Of a DNA stretch of 64,000 bases, positions 10,428-24,400 are shown in pieces (position 1 is the stretch's first letter; each line of letters starts with the position of its first letter). Origin of the DNA: Pohlia nutans (lineage: Eukaryota; Streptophyta; Bryopsida; Bryales; Mniaceae); the NCBI GenBank assembly GCA_022496805.1, contig CM040090.1, forward strand, positions 16,920,001 through 16,984,000. Reading direction: 5' to 3'. The notes below the pieces were generated by a model that was not told the DNA's origin, did not search any database, and worked only from the letters and a program-made list of their open reading frames with translations. The translations under genes were made by a program, and so were the position numbers.

Positions 10428-11479
10428 TTAACCCTTTGATGCACCACCGTCCATATTTTGGACAATGGATGATTTTTCATGCGTTCTTTCACTACATACA
10501 ATGATGTCTTTCATCCATCCAAGGTTCTCTAGGTTCTTGTGCGAATTGACTATCATTTGTACAACATAGATTTTCAAAATGAGATATTATGAATTTTAGA
10601 AAAACAACCCAATAGATTTATGTCAAGTTTCATTCTTAGTTCAAAATGTGTTCCAAATTCATTACAATATTTTTTATATATTTTTGTATAAATTTGGGAT
10701 TTATAATTGAATTCCAAGAGAAAGCCTTGCAAAATTAATTTAAAAATATTGATAAAAATATGAACCCAACCATACATATGTGATCTTCACATTGACATTT
10801 ACAACTTTGCTTTGTACATCAACTCCATTTCGGTTTTGATTTTTCAACAAACAATTTTAAACAAGTCTTTGATAACAGTGTTGAATCGAGACGTTAACCC
10901 CTAAACGCCTGAATGACCAATTTTGGTTGATCAATTTTTTCTGCAGCTGAAATGCGATTTTGGCCATCGAGATGATATTTTTTGAATTTGAGCTTAACTA
11001 ATGAAATGTAGCTTACGAAGCCTAGTTTTCTCTCCATTTTGAAATTTTGAAAAATTCCTAAAATTGAATGATTTATAGCAATTACAAGTTCAGGGTCTAT
11101 TACCGTGGCTCCTCCACAATGTTCCACGGTTTTAGGTTTTTCCACTGTACTTTTAAATTTAAAAATATTTTTTGAGCACGGCAAACAAACTAATGTTTTT
11201 CTTTGTGATTTACACATTTGGTAAGTTTTTTGTATTTTTAAAATATATTTTATAATTGATGTAAATTTTCTTTACTTTTATCATTTCGAAAAATCATGAT
11301 AATTTAAATTTTGCATTAATAATTTTGGAAAAAATCATATATTGTAGTTAACATTTGGTCTCAAGTAGGAAAAATATGAAATTTAATTTTTTACTCAATA
11401 ATAATGGTGAAAGATGGCCTACAATCTAAAGTTTTCCACCACGGTGATAGGGTCAGGCATTTAAGGGTTAAAGGGTTAA
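10428..11479. mobile_element. TTAA element, inverted sister of 9359-9907, split by a second TTAA element
   Basis: The left end TTAACCCTTTGATGC (10428) and the right end AAAGGGTTAA (to 11479) belong to the 9359-9907 type in reverse orientation; for example GAATCGAGACG matches the reverse complement of the sister's start. Removing the nested element at 10894-11471 rebuilds a right end equivalent to the sister's, TTAACCCTTTAACGTCTCG on the reverse strand. Confidence 0.8.
10894..11471. mobile_element. TTAA element inserted into the end of another TTAA element
   Basis: Ends TTAACCCCTAAACGCCTGA and TCAGGCATTTAAGGGTTAA, 18-bp inverted repeats with two differences. TTAA occurs at 10894-10897 and 11468-11471. 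The host element was cut exactly at a TTAA within its own terminal repeat. Just inside the left end is a small palindrome, ACCAATTTTGGT. Confidence 0.85.
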
Positions 11480-12037
11480 GACTCTGCAGAAGAAGACTGC
11501 TACAATAAGTACAGCTCTATTTGATCCATAATTGCAGCAGGACACCAGAAAGCCGTGAATCGACTTCAAGACAACATGCAACAATTGACCATCACTAATC
11601 TAAATGGATAAATGAAAGCTATACCCATTTCTCACATGGTTTTTGACTAATGCAGCAAGTAGTTTAGAAGAGTTCCATATATCTATTTGAATACTGTACT
11701 CCCACATACACATTATTCACCTAAGCTGTGTCATAAACCTACAAATATCGATCAAACAGCTTGGAAAACAGGTGATTTGATATTTCATGCAAAACGAAAT
11801 GTACAAAAGCCAAATTCACAAGAAAAAACTAGTATGGAGGCCGTATTTCGTCAGTCAAGTCCTTCACAAGTGTAATGAGCTACAGAACTAGCGTCACTGA
11901 ATGGTGAAGGGTATATAATGGCCAGACCTTGCTGAGTGATTAGTGATCAGAAAGCAGTAAAAGGTTCCTTCGTGTAAATTTTCTCACAGGTGCAGAAGTG
12001 TGCCAGTGAAGATTGCCAGGTGAGCTCTGTACAAAGG
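11480..12037. other. 3' flank of the capping protein gene
   Basis: No coding or repeat signal recognised. It should include the 3' UTR of the minus-strand gene ending at 12038. Confidence 0.4.
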
Positions 12038-15000
12038 CTATCTCATATTTGAGAATTCCCTGGTGATTTCCCGAGTTAAGCTCAATTGCAATGCCTTGTC
12101 CCATGCAAAAAGTGTCCGAGTAACGGGTAGTTTCCTCCGTAACTCCTGAAGCACAATCCCAAAAAAATTATCAGCATCAGCTCTCAATTCCAGAAGACAT
12201 ACCCTTCTCACTAAAACTGCAAAAGCAATGCAAGTATCTGTCCTGAAGGCTAGCTCAAAGTACACAATCCAGTGACTACAAATCAGCACCCACTTCCATC
12301 AATAAAATTTGATATATTAGGGATGATTTTGAGGACAAAATCCTCATAAACCTGCCAAGGTTCAAAGGCAAGGAAACTCTGCTCTCCTCATCTACTGGAA
12401 TCTTAAAGTTGAAGTATGAGAGTGACAAAAAATTACGTACCTTGAACGTTCTGTCGGAGAGATTTGAATATTGTTCCTGTAAAAACAAGAGCCAGGAATG
12501 GAGATGCTATGAGTGTGGGAGTACAACCAAAGTCAGCAACAATACACTTCCAACCACGCAGCACCTAGGTGAAACAAGCTCTGAACAATTTACCTCCAGG
12601 TTTAACAAGAACACTGATTCAAGCTGCTCAATGACATAGACAATTGCAGTACCAGCATCCTTTCCTTCCTGCAAGAGAAGTGAACCAAACATTGAACGGG
12701 TTTCATGTCAGATTATGTTCATAAAGATTCTGCTAATTGCACAGTAATTGTTTGCACCTCCAAAATAATATCATTACATTCTTAACATGTAAAAAATCGA
12801 ACAGCACTAGTTGCTTCAGAAAGAAACTAAGACTCATGGGCTAAGGTCCAAAATGGTAAGCAGAGATGTGAAACCTGTAGCACGACAGTGTCGTCAACTT
12901 TAGAGCTACTTTGCAGTTGCACATTGCCTTCCTCAAAATAATGAGCATTCACCTGATGGCCACAGCAGAGTGATTGAGAAGAGTGGATCGCAACATCAGG
13001 CTAAACAGATCTTTATGATGCTAAAAACACAGACACGCGGCCTTCAAATTGAAAGTTGACGATGACATGATCTCTCAACCGAGGAACATAACAAGGTTTG
13101 GTAGACGTTCCACGAAGGTCCTTAGGTGGATAAATAACTCACATTTATTGTCCCGTTTAGAGTCGCAGAGTGTGACTCCTCATTGATCAATACCCTCCAT
13201 ATAGATTGCCAGCATCCCCCCCTGGCAACGTGAGTGAAAAACAAACGTCAGATCGCTTGCGCCACACCACATGCTAAAATCATTACCTTCCACAGATTCC
13301 AGAATTAGAGTGTGAAAATCCAACACCTATATTTAATGCAAATAGATTCTCGTACACTCATCAATTCAAGGGTACAACACCGAAAGCACATTACTTAAGT
13401 TCACTCGTAACAAAGAAAGAAAGCATGTGGTCCGTGTTCCCACGAGTACAATGTACGTATTTGAAAAGCTTACCGAAAGTTCTTTGGGCTGAAATTTGAG
13501 TTGGTAATGACAACTGTGAGCTCTATTTCACTTCCAGGCTTTTCAACATCTTTTCCACCGGTGCAGTAAACCGAGCATTCACCTCCTTGAAAAGCATCGT
13601 CCACGTACTTCATAAGCGCTGTATCTACTGAGAACCTGTTCAATCAACTCACCGTTAGAAGGAGATGCAGTTCAGCAAGGGCAAGAGTGTGCACCAAAGC
13701 TTAAAGTCCCTTATTCACACATCACACTTTCAAGGACATATGTCATACTAGGGCTACAAACTTCAAACATTCCACAACCAATGTAACATGAGATTGTTAA
13801 AGCACTACAACTGCAGAACTCTGAACTCGGAGCAAATGAACTGGTCCCCAACAAACGTAATTAGTATTATTACCGGAATGCTTCGACGTATGCAGAAGGG
13901 AGCACATCATCATCTGCTGGGCGCACCTCCGTACATATCTGCTCGTCAAGAAGCATAAAATCATTATCTTTCAAACTTGATCGTAACAAAGCAGAAACCA
14001 AAGAACGATACTATTGAATTCAAAACAGAAAAAATATAAAAACTAATGGTATGCAAAACCCTTTGGAATACCTGCTTCACGTGATCCACAACTGCGATAC
14101 TGGCCGTGCGAGGGACCAGGTAGTGCGACTTATCGAGTTCCCCGAATTTCGTCAAGAGCACCTGTCACCACATGCCCATTGTGCCTGCCAATCAGCACAA
14201 CCATTCTCAGAGTTTTACACCATTTCCCCTCTGTATAGAAGCAGGAAACCCGTAGTCTTGGCGTTTCAAAGACACTCATCCCTCTCTAATGACACACTCT
14301 GTAATTGCCCATCCTCAGAATCTGTACAGCTTCCACATGTCAAGTTTTAAGAGCTACCATTTGACCGTGTTATTAGAGAGGGTTGTGTGTACCAGGAAAA
14401 AACACTGTTCAGAGATGCTTTAAGGCACACAAAAGGAAGATTCTGGAAAACTCTGTACCTGGCCACTGCCGTCCGGCATCTCGAGAGAAACCATGTTTTT
14501 CACATTGTAGTCTGGAAACGCTTCGGAGGCGGCTTGGTTGTAAAGAGCGTCATCCATCAGCACTTCTCGAACATCTGCACCAATTCTCACTCACTCAGGA
14601 CTAGCAGCTGAAGCGCCCACCACATAAACAGAGTAGTGAGGTCTACACTGAAAAACGAATTCCACTAATTTACTGACATAGAAACCCTGAGAGCTTCACT
14701 TTAGTACGCGTAATGAGACATACTCCATTCTGTGAAGCAAACTTGGAGAGACTGCGCGTATCCCTAATGGAGAACAGAAAATGTTATTGACCTAAGTCAA
14801 GCTCAAGTACCAAGCTCTAACCCTTGTCAACCAAAAGAAAGCGAACATTTTAGGGTAAACACACCAATTGCTCTTCTCTAAGTTATACCGACAGTGACAT
14901 TTGCTTAGATAGGCCAAACACGGAAATGAACACACTCTCTCGCTCGCTAAGAATTGCCACCGATAACTCCAAATTAAATCAAAGCTCCGGGTACTTAAGA

Positions 15001-15135
15001 AAAACAGGCTTGGATACCTTTGGCCACTTGCAGTACTTGACCAGGCGGCGCATTCATCAAGAACCACCTCCCGATGGCCACTTTCTGCTCGTCCCCGAGC
15101 TCCTCATACTCGTCCTCCTCAATCCTATCCTCCAT
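12038..15135 (-). CDS. CPA: F-actin-capping protein subunit alpha (CapZ alpha / CPA)
   Basis: Ten exons on the minus strand: 15135-15018, 14574-14459, 14161-14072, 13938-13874, 13635-13474, 13221-13143, 12952-12875, 12668-12594, 12476-12441, 12145-12038. All borders are GT-AG, phases agree, and the sum is 927 nt, 308 aa, the usual plant CPA length. Landmarks in order: GRWFLMNAPPGQVLQVAKDVR, ASEAFPDYN, VPRTASIAVVDHVKQICTEVRP, KDVEKPGSEIELTVVITNSNFSPKNFR, WQSIWRVLIN, NAHYFEEGNVQL, LRRKLPVTRTLFAWDKALQLSLTREI. The protein pairs with a beta subunit and blocks the barbed ends of actin filaments in the cytoplasm, limiting filament growth. The C-terminal region corresponds to the actin-binding tentacle. 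The start ATG lies a few bases into a GC-richer first exon and gives the acidic N-terminus MEDRIEEDEYEELGDEQ. Confidence 0.96.
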
Positions 15136-15660
15136 CTCCAACACGAACGCGCAAAAGCCAAAACCCAGAGGCTGGGGGCAATGTCAAAATAGTGCGAAGA
15201 CCAAACAAGCTAGTTCCTCATCCGGAAAAAGGCAAAGAGAGGTGGACAAGAAATGGTGGGTGAGAGGAAAAAGTGAGTAGGTGTGGAATTGGGTGGGGTT
15301 GGCAGGCACGCGGGAAGAAAGTTAGGATGAACGAGGAACTCTTGCGAAGCTCCGTTGGGGCCGGTGGATGGCGCGCTGCGCGCTGCGTCATCTACAGCAT
15401 TGCTACTACTAATAAGTTGCAGTAGCGTCTACAGTAGCGCCATGTGTTTGTTCCAAAGTTTGGTGCCGGGACTGTGAAGGATTGTGCGCTTGGGCACCCG
15501 TTTTGTGGACATTCGGGGCCAATTTGGGCAGGGGAAATCGGGTTGACCGCAGCCGGAGTGGAGTCCGTCACGGTGCCGGCGGGCGGGAAGGCGGGGTGGG
15601 TGGGCTTTGGATTCGGGCGCCAGGGCGGGGCGGGGTGACGACGACCCATTCTTCCGCACA
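15136..15660. promoter_or_regulatory. GC-rich 5' flank of the capping protein gene
   Basis: Clearly richer in G+C than the surrounding DNA, as is common for plant promoters and 5' UTRs. No TATA box is obvious. Short open frames inside it have no recognisable product. Confidence 0.35.
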
Positions 15661-15672
15661 ACGGGCAACTCT

Positions 15673-15830
15673 CTAAAGAACCAAGTAATTATGGTTTGAA
15701 AATGACTAATTCAATTGTGAAAAAACATAATTCTAACATGGCCAAATTTTATTTCACTGAAGAACACTGCATATGTTGGTCAAAGAATAAATAGAATTTA
15801 ACAAAAGAAACCCTTGATATGACTTACTCT
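15673..15830. repeat. Dispersed repeat also present at 51255-51356/51664
   Basis: ACCAAGTAATTATGGTTTGA... through GAAGAACACTGCATATG and AATAAATAGAATTTA aligns with 51255-51355 plus 51664-51682. The 51 kb copy is interrupted by a TA-flanked element exactly where this copy is continuous. Confidence 0.6.
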
Positions 15831-15867
15831 AAATCATAACGATAATGATAGAAATTTCGGTCCTCTT

Positions 15868-16226
15868 TTAACCCCTAAAGGACCGCGGTTTTTCATGTTT
15901 TTGAGCATCATTTTCACCTCTTTCTATTCATTTTCTTGTGAATATTTTTTTTCCTCTTGATAAATAATACCAAATCAAACATTTAAATAAAATTTAAGAA
16001 TTTTTTTAACCAATTTAACGATTTTTCCCATTCTCCCAAAAAAAAACCCCTTTGGTTTATAACTTCCACTTAAAAAGTCGGAATCAAAAAAAAATCAGAT
16101 TCCTATTTTTGTACTAACATACCAAATTCACATGATTTATTTCAAATAAAAAAAAAATTGACGCCATGGGAACCTACCTGAACATTGAAATGTCATAGTT
16201 AGGACGCTTGGTCCTTTAGGGGTTAA
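15868..16226. mobile_element. TTAA element, 359 bp
   Basis: The ends TTAACCCCTAAAGGACC and GGTCCTTTAGGGGTTAA are perfect 17-bp inverted repeats with TTAA at 15868 and 16223. AT-rich, no ORF. Confidence 0.87.
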
Positions 16227-16719
16227 GGTTGGCGTGAATAAAGTGTTTTTTTATAATGTTAATGCCTCGATGCCCACCAGAAAAAGGGCCATCGGAGCAA
16301 AACTGTTAAGACACAGAAGAAGAGGCGAGTGTAAACTGAAGAAAGAAGAGACGGAGCTTGGCTCCGGTCTCGCTTAAGTAGTCTCGGGTGGTTACTGCAG
16401 TTTCGAGTGGCAGCGCATTGATTGGGCAGGTAGGCTTTAATCATCGCTAGGCAGTCCGGGTAGATACGGTAGATATTGTCTTAACTAAATAGCTACCGGT
16501 CATTAAGCTAAATAGGGTAGTTAAGCTAAGTAGATACTAGTAGGTGTTATCGTTAAGCTAAGTAGATACTGGTCATAACTAGGTAGTTGAAGGAGGACTC
16601 GGGAGTTGAATGGATGATCATTCATTCTGTCTCAACAAAAAACTACTCTCCTTTGTCGAGAATAAATACTTTAGTGACCAATAACCAATAAAAATGACTA
16701 TAAACTGTTGGTTGGATAA

Positions 16720-17331
16720 TTGTTTAAATGTAAGTTGAATTTTAGTATGTTGAAAGATCGCTATGTTATAAGTTCTGCGGTTGATCAATTAAAGGCAATG
16801 TGTTCCCTTGATGAATTCCGACAGATAGGTCATTCTTGGCAGCGAGAAAAACCTAAACCAATATGGTCACGCTTGAACAGGTTCTACCTCAATGGTAGAA
16901 TCCAACTACTGGAAAGAAGACAAGGTATCCTCCGATTCATTAAACATTTTTAAGACCATTCCACAGTCTTTTTTCATATCTACTTACAGAAACTGAAGAG
17001 ATGCAATGTCATCCCCTTCAATTTAGGTTTACTGGAAGATCTGGATAGCAAGTCCAAGCTTGTACAATGTAGGAAGGAGTCGATTCATGTTTACTCCTCT
17101 TTTCCAACCCTCTGGACAATTGTTAAGGTATTGGAAACGATCAAGGCAGTGAGTGACAAAATCACCAAGCGGAAACGTCGTGAAAGGAGATACATGTACG
17201 ACTCTCAATTTTAAGAAGCTCGTGGGGCTAAGAAATTACTAAAGTTGGATTGGTTCAACCTCTCAGCATGGAAACAACTCAATTCAGCTAAGGCGTCGCT
17301 CAAAACGGTAAGGATGGATCGGCTAAACAAG
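16720..17331 (+). pseudogene. Decayed LINE-type retrotransposon ORF2 fragment
   Basis: One continuous reading frame with in-frame stops at 16951-16953 and about 17212. It contains KPIWSRLNRFYL, then after the first stop DHSTVFFHIYLQKLKRCNV, then LETIKAVSDKITKRKRRER and LDWFNLSAWKQLNSAKASL. W.R.DRFY followed by SDH.P/TV marks the end of the APE endonuclease domain and the linker before reverse transcriptase in L1-type elements. No reverse transcriptase core is visible, so this is a short relic. Confidence 0.72.
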
Positions 17332-19100
17332 TAATTTCACGTTGGGACAACGTGGTGCCGACTTGGAGATCGTTGCATGGCATAAGTACGACAATATGTA
17401 AGTGAAATAACCTCCGTTACTTCAGATCTACGCCCGCAGTCTCAGGCAATAGAAAATAGAAAGTCATTCAGATTTAAAAAATTCATTTAACGGATGAAAA
17501 AAGTGTTAAATGCAAGACCAAATATTTTTGAATGACTTATGGGACAAATATTCTATTTCTGTACATCTAAAAATGCCAATGGAAATGGCTATAGTCTAAA
17601 GCAAAACTAGAGTCTAGCAATTCCAATATACATTAAACTCCCAAAACACACAAAAACTCCGTTTTCACAAAATAAAGTGAACCTAATCAATTATGTGTCT
17701 TTATGTCGTCATTGTATTAATTCATTGAACCCCATATAATTACTTCTGTTGCATGTGAGTTTTAATGAGTGCTAAAATTCACACTGCGTGATTTTGAAAA
17801 ATAACAAAAAACACAATATTCTATCGATGGTTGAAAGCAAAAAGGAACAGTAGGAAATCTCTTGGAATGTTCGTACCATGACATTGAAAAATATTATATT
17901 GATTGCACATAGAGAGTTATAGATTAGAAAAAATAACATTTAGAATTCAACGCGTGATGATTAAAAAAGAGATTTTAGAAGGTACGGAAGTAGTATTCAT
18001 TTACCAAGAAGTAAAAATTGTCATCAAACTCATAGAGAGTGATAAATTTGAACCATAACTGCCCTTTGAAAGAATCGGAATATCTTCAAAAACTACTTGC
18101 GGAAAGAGCACCATGTTCTACATATGTCTTTGTATTCCTCTCGTTGAAGGCAACAAAAGTGTTATAATAATATTAATTTTCTCTTTGTTACAATTTCGAA
18201 GATGAGAACAACGCATTATGTAAGTGATAACTTTGATGTAAATGTTGTTGATCTTTATACAGGTGTATACGCTACAAGGAACATTGTACTCTACAACTAC
18301 ATCTGAAAAGAACACCTAGTTTTGCGAAGGTTCTCGACTTTTTTTATATATTTTTATGGAAAGCCCATGTCAAATCTTCTTTATTTTCTTTCTATTAAAG
18401 TCTTGTAGGCGAGTATAACACATGCTATAAATATCTATTACTAAATAAAAGCCGTTCTTATTTATGGCATTGTATGGACTCCTACAAACATAGTATAGTG
18501 CAGTTGCGTAAACATTTAAGAACGTTAAAATCTCGAGAATTTTTTCTTTAAATTTTCGACACTCCATTTTTAATGTTGTTCACTTAAATTTACAAGTGTA
18601 CTTAAAAGTAGAATAAAAACCTCAATTTGTACTACGTATTAAGGTATATTTGAATATAAAAAATTCGATGTAGACGGAGAGTTCTGTGGGACTTTATATG
18701 ATGTCACATTATTCCAGCCCCTAATTTATGATTTATTCATCATTTCACGGTAAGTGATTTCTAAACCACTTTGAATACTACTCAACATTTTGTTCATGAA
18801 TTAGTGATATGTTTCGCGGATTGAATAACATTATGTATTACAAATGTACTTGTTTACCTTTGTTTATAAAAACATTTAAATAGAGAAAATTACGTAAATG
18901 TCTGTTGTATGGTCAACGTTGTTGATATCTATGCGGTTGTTTTGATTAATGTTTTGCATTTGTACCTAATGTTTTCTATAAATACATCTTTGAATAACAC
19001 CATGTTCTTTTGGGAATAAATATACACTTCTACAATTGTATCTTGGAATAACATAATATTATTTATTGAAGATTTGCATGTAGAAAGAACATCATGTACT

Positions 19101-19647
19101 TTAACCCCTAAATGTCGGAGGGGTTAAGGGCAAAACATAAATGTGTTATAAAAAATTACTTCTTCAACTTTGATGAAATTTGGTCCAAAAGAGAAAATGA
19201 GGAGCATGATGTTTAGTAATTATTTATACGGTCAAATTTCAAAAAATAGCTTTTTATCTTCTCATAATGAATTTAGAAGCATTTAACTTCAAATATTAAT
19301 CAAAATTACAAAATTTATTTTTAGAATTTGAAATTTGTTATAATTTGTTAAAACTAGACATTATATTCTAAAATTTAAAAAATATTTTTTTTCAAAGGAG
19401 AGAACATCATTACTTTCCCCAAATAGTAAATTTTCTAATACTAGACAATATAGAAGTGTTTGTCTTCAAAAATTTCTCCCCGGTGGAGTTTAACTCGGAT
19501 TGACATGATTCAAATTGGATTGGAAAGTAGACTTGATTTCCTATTCGAAAATACTTTTATTTTCTAAAAAAAGGTTTTTTCCATCTCGGGCAGCCTATAA
19601 AAAAAGGGCAGCGACCATAAAGTGGTTGATCCACACTTAGGGGTTAA
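19101..19647. mobile_element. TTAA element, 547 bp
   Basis: Ends TTAACCCCTAAATGTCGG and ACACTTAGGGGTTAA with TTAA at 19101 and 19644. It is the same subfamily as 53623-54173 in reverse orientation: both have the subterminal GGTCGCTGCCC and GGCTGCCCG blocks and the AAAACATA(A/G)ATG block at the other end. Confidence 0.85.
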
Positions 19648-20981
19648 TGACAAAAATATTGTATTTGAGAAGATTATAAAATGATATTTAAAAATATATA
19701 TATTCATTTGTGTACCGCCTCTCCAATATTTTAATTTTTTTAATTTTAATTATTTGTTATTTTTTATTTTTATAAAAAACATTGCGTAGATATTCTCTAG
19801 TAGGTGATTGTTACATATATCCACCTAGTTGTGTGTATTAGTATTTTGCATCAACATTTAATATGTTTCAATTACATTTAGTAACAACATCAAGTGTCTT
19901 AATAAAGAACATATTAAAAACATATAAAAATTATTTCACACATTTTAAAACTACTCTATATTATTACAAAATGTAACAGAACAAAAGCAAAATTAATATT
20001 AAAAACAATATCCAACCACCACCTCCTTATTGTTTTTATATTTTGATTTTATAACCAGATTTCCAATAGTTGCAACAACGCTAATGTTTTATTTATTTTT
20101 TATTTATATTTATTTTTAGATACGGTACTATCCTTTCAAAAGAATTATTTTTCTTCCACTATGTTTTTTACTACACTATGTGCACAAAAAAATGCACCCA
20201 CCACTAAATTTCTTTTTAAGTTATGCATTTTAATATAATGAGGTTTGTAATGGCGTCACAACTTCAATTATCATAGAATCAATAATATCAATAAGAAGCT
20301 AAATAACAACAATAACATTAAAAAAATGCTCCGTTTTTAATTAACATTTCTCTACGTTATCATTAGTTTTCCTTAAATATGTCTATAACAACACTTTGCA
20401 CATAGTACAAAAGCTAGGCACCATTAAATATGCATTTAATTTTTAATTTTTAGGCATATAAGAGTTGCTAATTAGTTTAACAAATTTAGAGAACATTATA
20501 TTGATTTATTAAATCAAAATTTTCATTCTTTACTGTTTTTTACCCTCTACAACGATTTTTGACTAAAATTTGTTAAATTTGTTAAATTTAGAACAATATC
20601 TTTTTTTTTAAATGTTAATCTTTGCGTTCAAGCAATTATCGTTTAAAATGAAATTTAGAGTTAGTAAACGGAAATTTGTAATGGACTAAAACAATTCCAC
20701 AAATTTTATTATAACTTTATGCATTTTGCAAATACTTCAAACAAAGTGCAATAATCTCCTATCACATATATATAAATCTTGAGAGGTCACAAGATTAAAT
20801 CTTATGCATAAATTTTATTTAAAATATCAATTTTTTGAAAGGTTATTTTAAAATAAATTTAAATAACATTTTATTCAACCTATCTTTATCAAATAAATAT
20901 AAACATACATATATATAAATTATATTTGTAATCAATATATTATAATTTTAATTATATATAACCTATATTATTTATTGAACT

Positions 20982-20988
<7 letters not shown>

Positions 20989-21044
<56 letters not shown>
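20989..21044. repeat. (TA)n then (TG)n microsatellite
   Basis: About 23 TA units followed by four TG units. Confidence 0.95.
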
Positions 21045-22573
21045 AGAGACCAATTCAACATTTGTTGTTCATAGTGGTTAATTGTTCATTTTTATTTTAT
21101 TATGTAAACGAAAATGAAAGTTTCATTCACTAGTTGACATAAATTCTTACTCAAAGGATGAAAAAAGTTAAGTTTATAAAGTCAGTAGAATATTTTGTAG
21201 TCTTAGTTACTATAAAAAATGATATCTCTCAGCACAAATTTTTCAGATTAATAGAGATCAAGTTAAAAACTAAAATAACATTATAAATGACTAAAGTTTT
21301 TTTGAATGAACTACCTCCTTCTTCTTTCATTTCTGCACAACTATTTGGAATGTTAAAACAACTTTACAACTTTTTGTTGTCTTTTTGTATTAGACGAGAA
21401 GTTTCATGGTCTTATTCACCCTATTCACAAAAGATACTCTAATAACATACAAATTGATCTCAAAATGTCGGGTGATGTATTGAAGCTCATGATGCAAACT
21501 GGTTAAAGTCGATGCAAAAAATATAAAGTATGAGTAGAACATTTTGTACAAAGTCATTATGTTTTTTCTTACGTCTTGTTAGGATTCACCCATGGAAGTA
21601 AGGGTTCTATAAACTAATAACTTGGTGTACAATTTGAATAAGTCTGATAAGTCATCCAATGTGCTGACATTAATTCTTAAAAAATACATGTGCTAATAGA
21701 ATTACAAATACTCAACAATTATTCAAAAAAATTCATTCGTTAAAGTCAAAAGATGAAGAACGTTCTCACATGAATCTTAGAGATGTAGCGTCAAAAGACT
21801 CTAAAAAGTGGAAAATTTCATCTAGAGGACTTGACGTCATCCTATGATTAACTTTACATAGGATTCATTGATTTAGCTCATGATTTTAATCTTTACATTG
21901 CAATCAATGAACTTAATGCTCAAGAGAAATACATATAAATAACCAAAAGGTTAGTCTCTTCTCATTCTCTTCTACTGTCATATTCCCTCAAGTTCTCTAA
22001 TATTCTCTTTTCTTTGTCTTCTTTCATCTTTTTCGTGTAGTCTACTCTTAGTTCTAATAGTGTAGTGACATCAAGTACTCTTAGCTCAACAACTGTTAAT
22101 ATGTCGTAAGTGCAAAAGTTGCTCTCAGAACCCTAATTAACTATTAAAGTAGAAAACTCAAAAAATTACTATCCATTGATTTTTTAAAGACTTTTTCTCT
22201 ATTTAATCCAAATTAATAAGTTATTCAAAAATAAAAATAGTAAAATCAATAATGAAATTTAACCTATTCAGTAAAAGAATTATTTTCTACAGAAGGATTT
22301 GGATTTTATTTGTGTAGAGAAAGTATTAATTAGCAAGGAGGTGTCGAAAAAGAGAAAGCCGTATTACGGTAATACGCAGTTTTTTGCTTTAAAAAAAACC
22401 GTAGTTTCATTTATAGGAGAACAGTGTAGAGTTTTCATTTTTTTTAAACTTCATTTTTCATCCGTCTATAACTTTTGCATAAGTGGTCCAAATTAGAAGT
22501 TTTTTTATAGTTTCAAAATACGAAAACAAAACTTTAGAACGTAGTGTAGTTATATTTTTAATAAAGTTTATGT

Positions 22574-22599
22574 AGAAAAAGAAAAAGAAAAAGAAAAAG
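22574..22599. repeat. (GAAAAA)4 microsatellite
   Basis: Four consecutive AGAAAA-type units. Confidence 0.9.
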
Positions 22600-24400
22600 T
22601 GGGAGTCTATAAATAAATTTAAAATGTGGTTTTTTGTTTAAAAACCACATTAATTCCAAAATTTGATAACATTTGCATACTTGGTCCATTTTTAACATAC
22701 TTTAACAGTTTGAAATTGTAGAACATGTAGTTTAGCGTAGTATTAAGATTTTTTTAAAAATAAAATAGTCGGTAAAAGTGTCTGTTGCTTGAAAAGCTAC
22801 GATATAATTTACCATAAAAATATTATTAAGCGACCATCAAAACATAAAAGTAATGATACATCACAAAAGTTTATAATTGATATCTCCATTTAAGACTTAT
22901 TATGACTAAAGTGATAATCTTTAGGTCACATCAATTCACGCCTCCACTTTGTTTGTATGATTAGAACGAAGGGTTGCTTCTCAAGATCCTTGTGCCATAA
23001 ATTGCAGGGTTGATGAAAAATATCCATGTTTTTATCAATCCGCTCAAATATATTTGCATCGACATTCATCTAATCGTCGTCGTGCACTGCACTTTTTATT
23101 TGTAATGTAATGTGTATGCCAAGTTGTCCACTTCATTTGAGGTTGGAAAATCGATACAAAACCTTTTCATATGCTCAACTAACTCTTGAAATCTACCTAA
23201 AATACACTTCATATTCATATATTACTACATATATTAGATTTACAATATGTACATGATAAATTATATGTAATATAATAGATTAAATCTTAGATTGAACATA
23301 AAATTATATATACATTAATTCACATTCATACATGTACGTTGCCTTGCTGCAAATAATGCTAATTAGACATCATTTAAATTGTGCAGATTCTTTTGAAGAT
23401 TATCTTTACAAGTTAGTTACAGTCACAATTTTTTTAATAAAAGTTGAAAAAAAAAATCGATTATCTACCTGAAGTAATTTTTGCAAGTAGTACAAGGGGC
23501 ATAACGAAGGAAAATTGATAAGATATGTTTTTTTTTAGCAAAAGAGGGTTTTCATTCGACGACTTTGGGTTTTGGAAACCATTCATGAAATTCATTTGTA
23601 AATTAATAGAAAGTCTAGCTGTAAATTCAAGATAACGTAGATTAGATATTAGTAAAAGAAAGAAAAAACAAAAATAGGAGAGGATCTTTTGAAAAGTAAG
23701 GTAAAAATGAATTAGCCATTGAATTTCAAAGTTGACCAAAGAAAGTAAATTAAATATTTTTTCCATTAATCTTAGAAAATGACAAGAATGCATAAATTAA
23801 ATTAGAAATCAATTAAATCTTTATGATCAAAGACAAAATCACTATTATCAAAATAGAATAAAAATAATTTTTAGATGTGAAATTAAAAAGTAAATTACAT
23901 TTTTTTGCAATTATTTTGCAAAATGACAAGTATGCATCATTCGAAATTAGAATGTATAGAGTTTTGGTACAAGGATAAAAATAAGTTAAATTAAGAAGAT
24001 TAATTTAAACAATTAGTAGGTGGTGTAAAAAATTGGATTTTTTGTATACAAGGAGATTCATTTTTCTTAAAAATAACAACATTTAGATCACAATAGTACT
24101 CTTGCTATAATTCGAGCTTTTAATTATCTATACACATTTTAATTTATACGGCGCAACAGTTTTTTAATTCTTTTTGTTCTTAAAATTTTAGTTTAATTTC
24201 TTGTTTATAATGTTTTAGATCCTATATGAAAAAATAAGTATTTAATCTATTCTTAATTTTTCAATTAACGCAAATAATTTAATATCTTATAAGTTAATTG
24301 ATGTTTTATCTCCTACAAAATTGTTATGTTATTTAATTAAAAGTTAAATTTGACAAAATAGTGTGAAAACAAACTTTAAAACCCAAGAAAATGCTCGCAG

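Noticed and set aside
14740..14775. Possible extra exon of the capping protein gene (GGGATACGCGCAGTC...)
   Set aside because: Exon 1 joins directly and in phase to 14574 (VAK/DVREV), matching the family. Including this segment would break the alignment.
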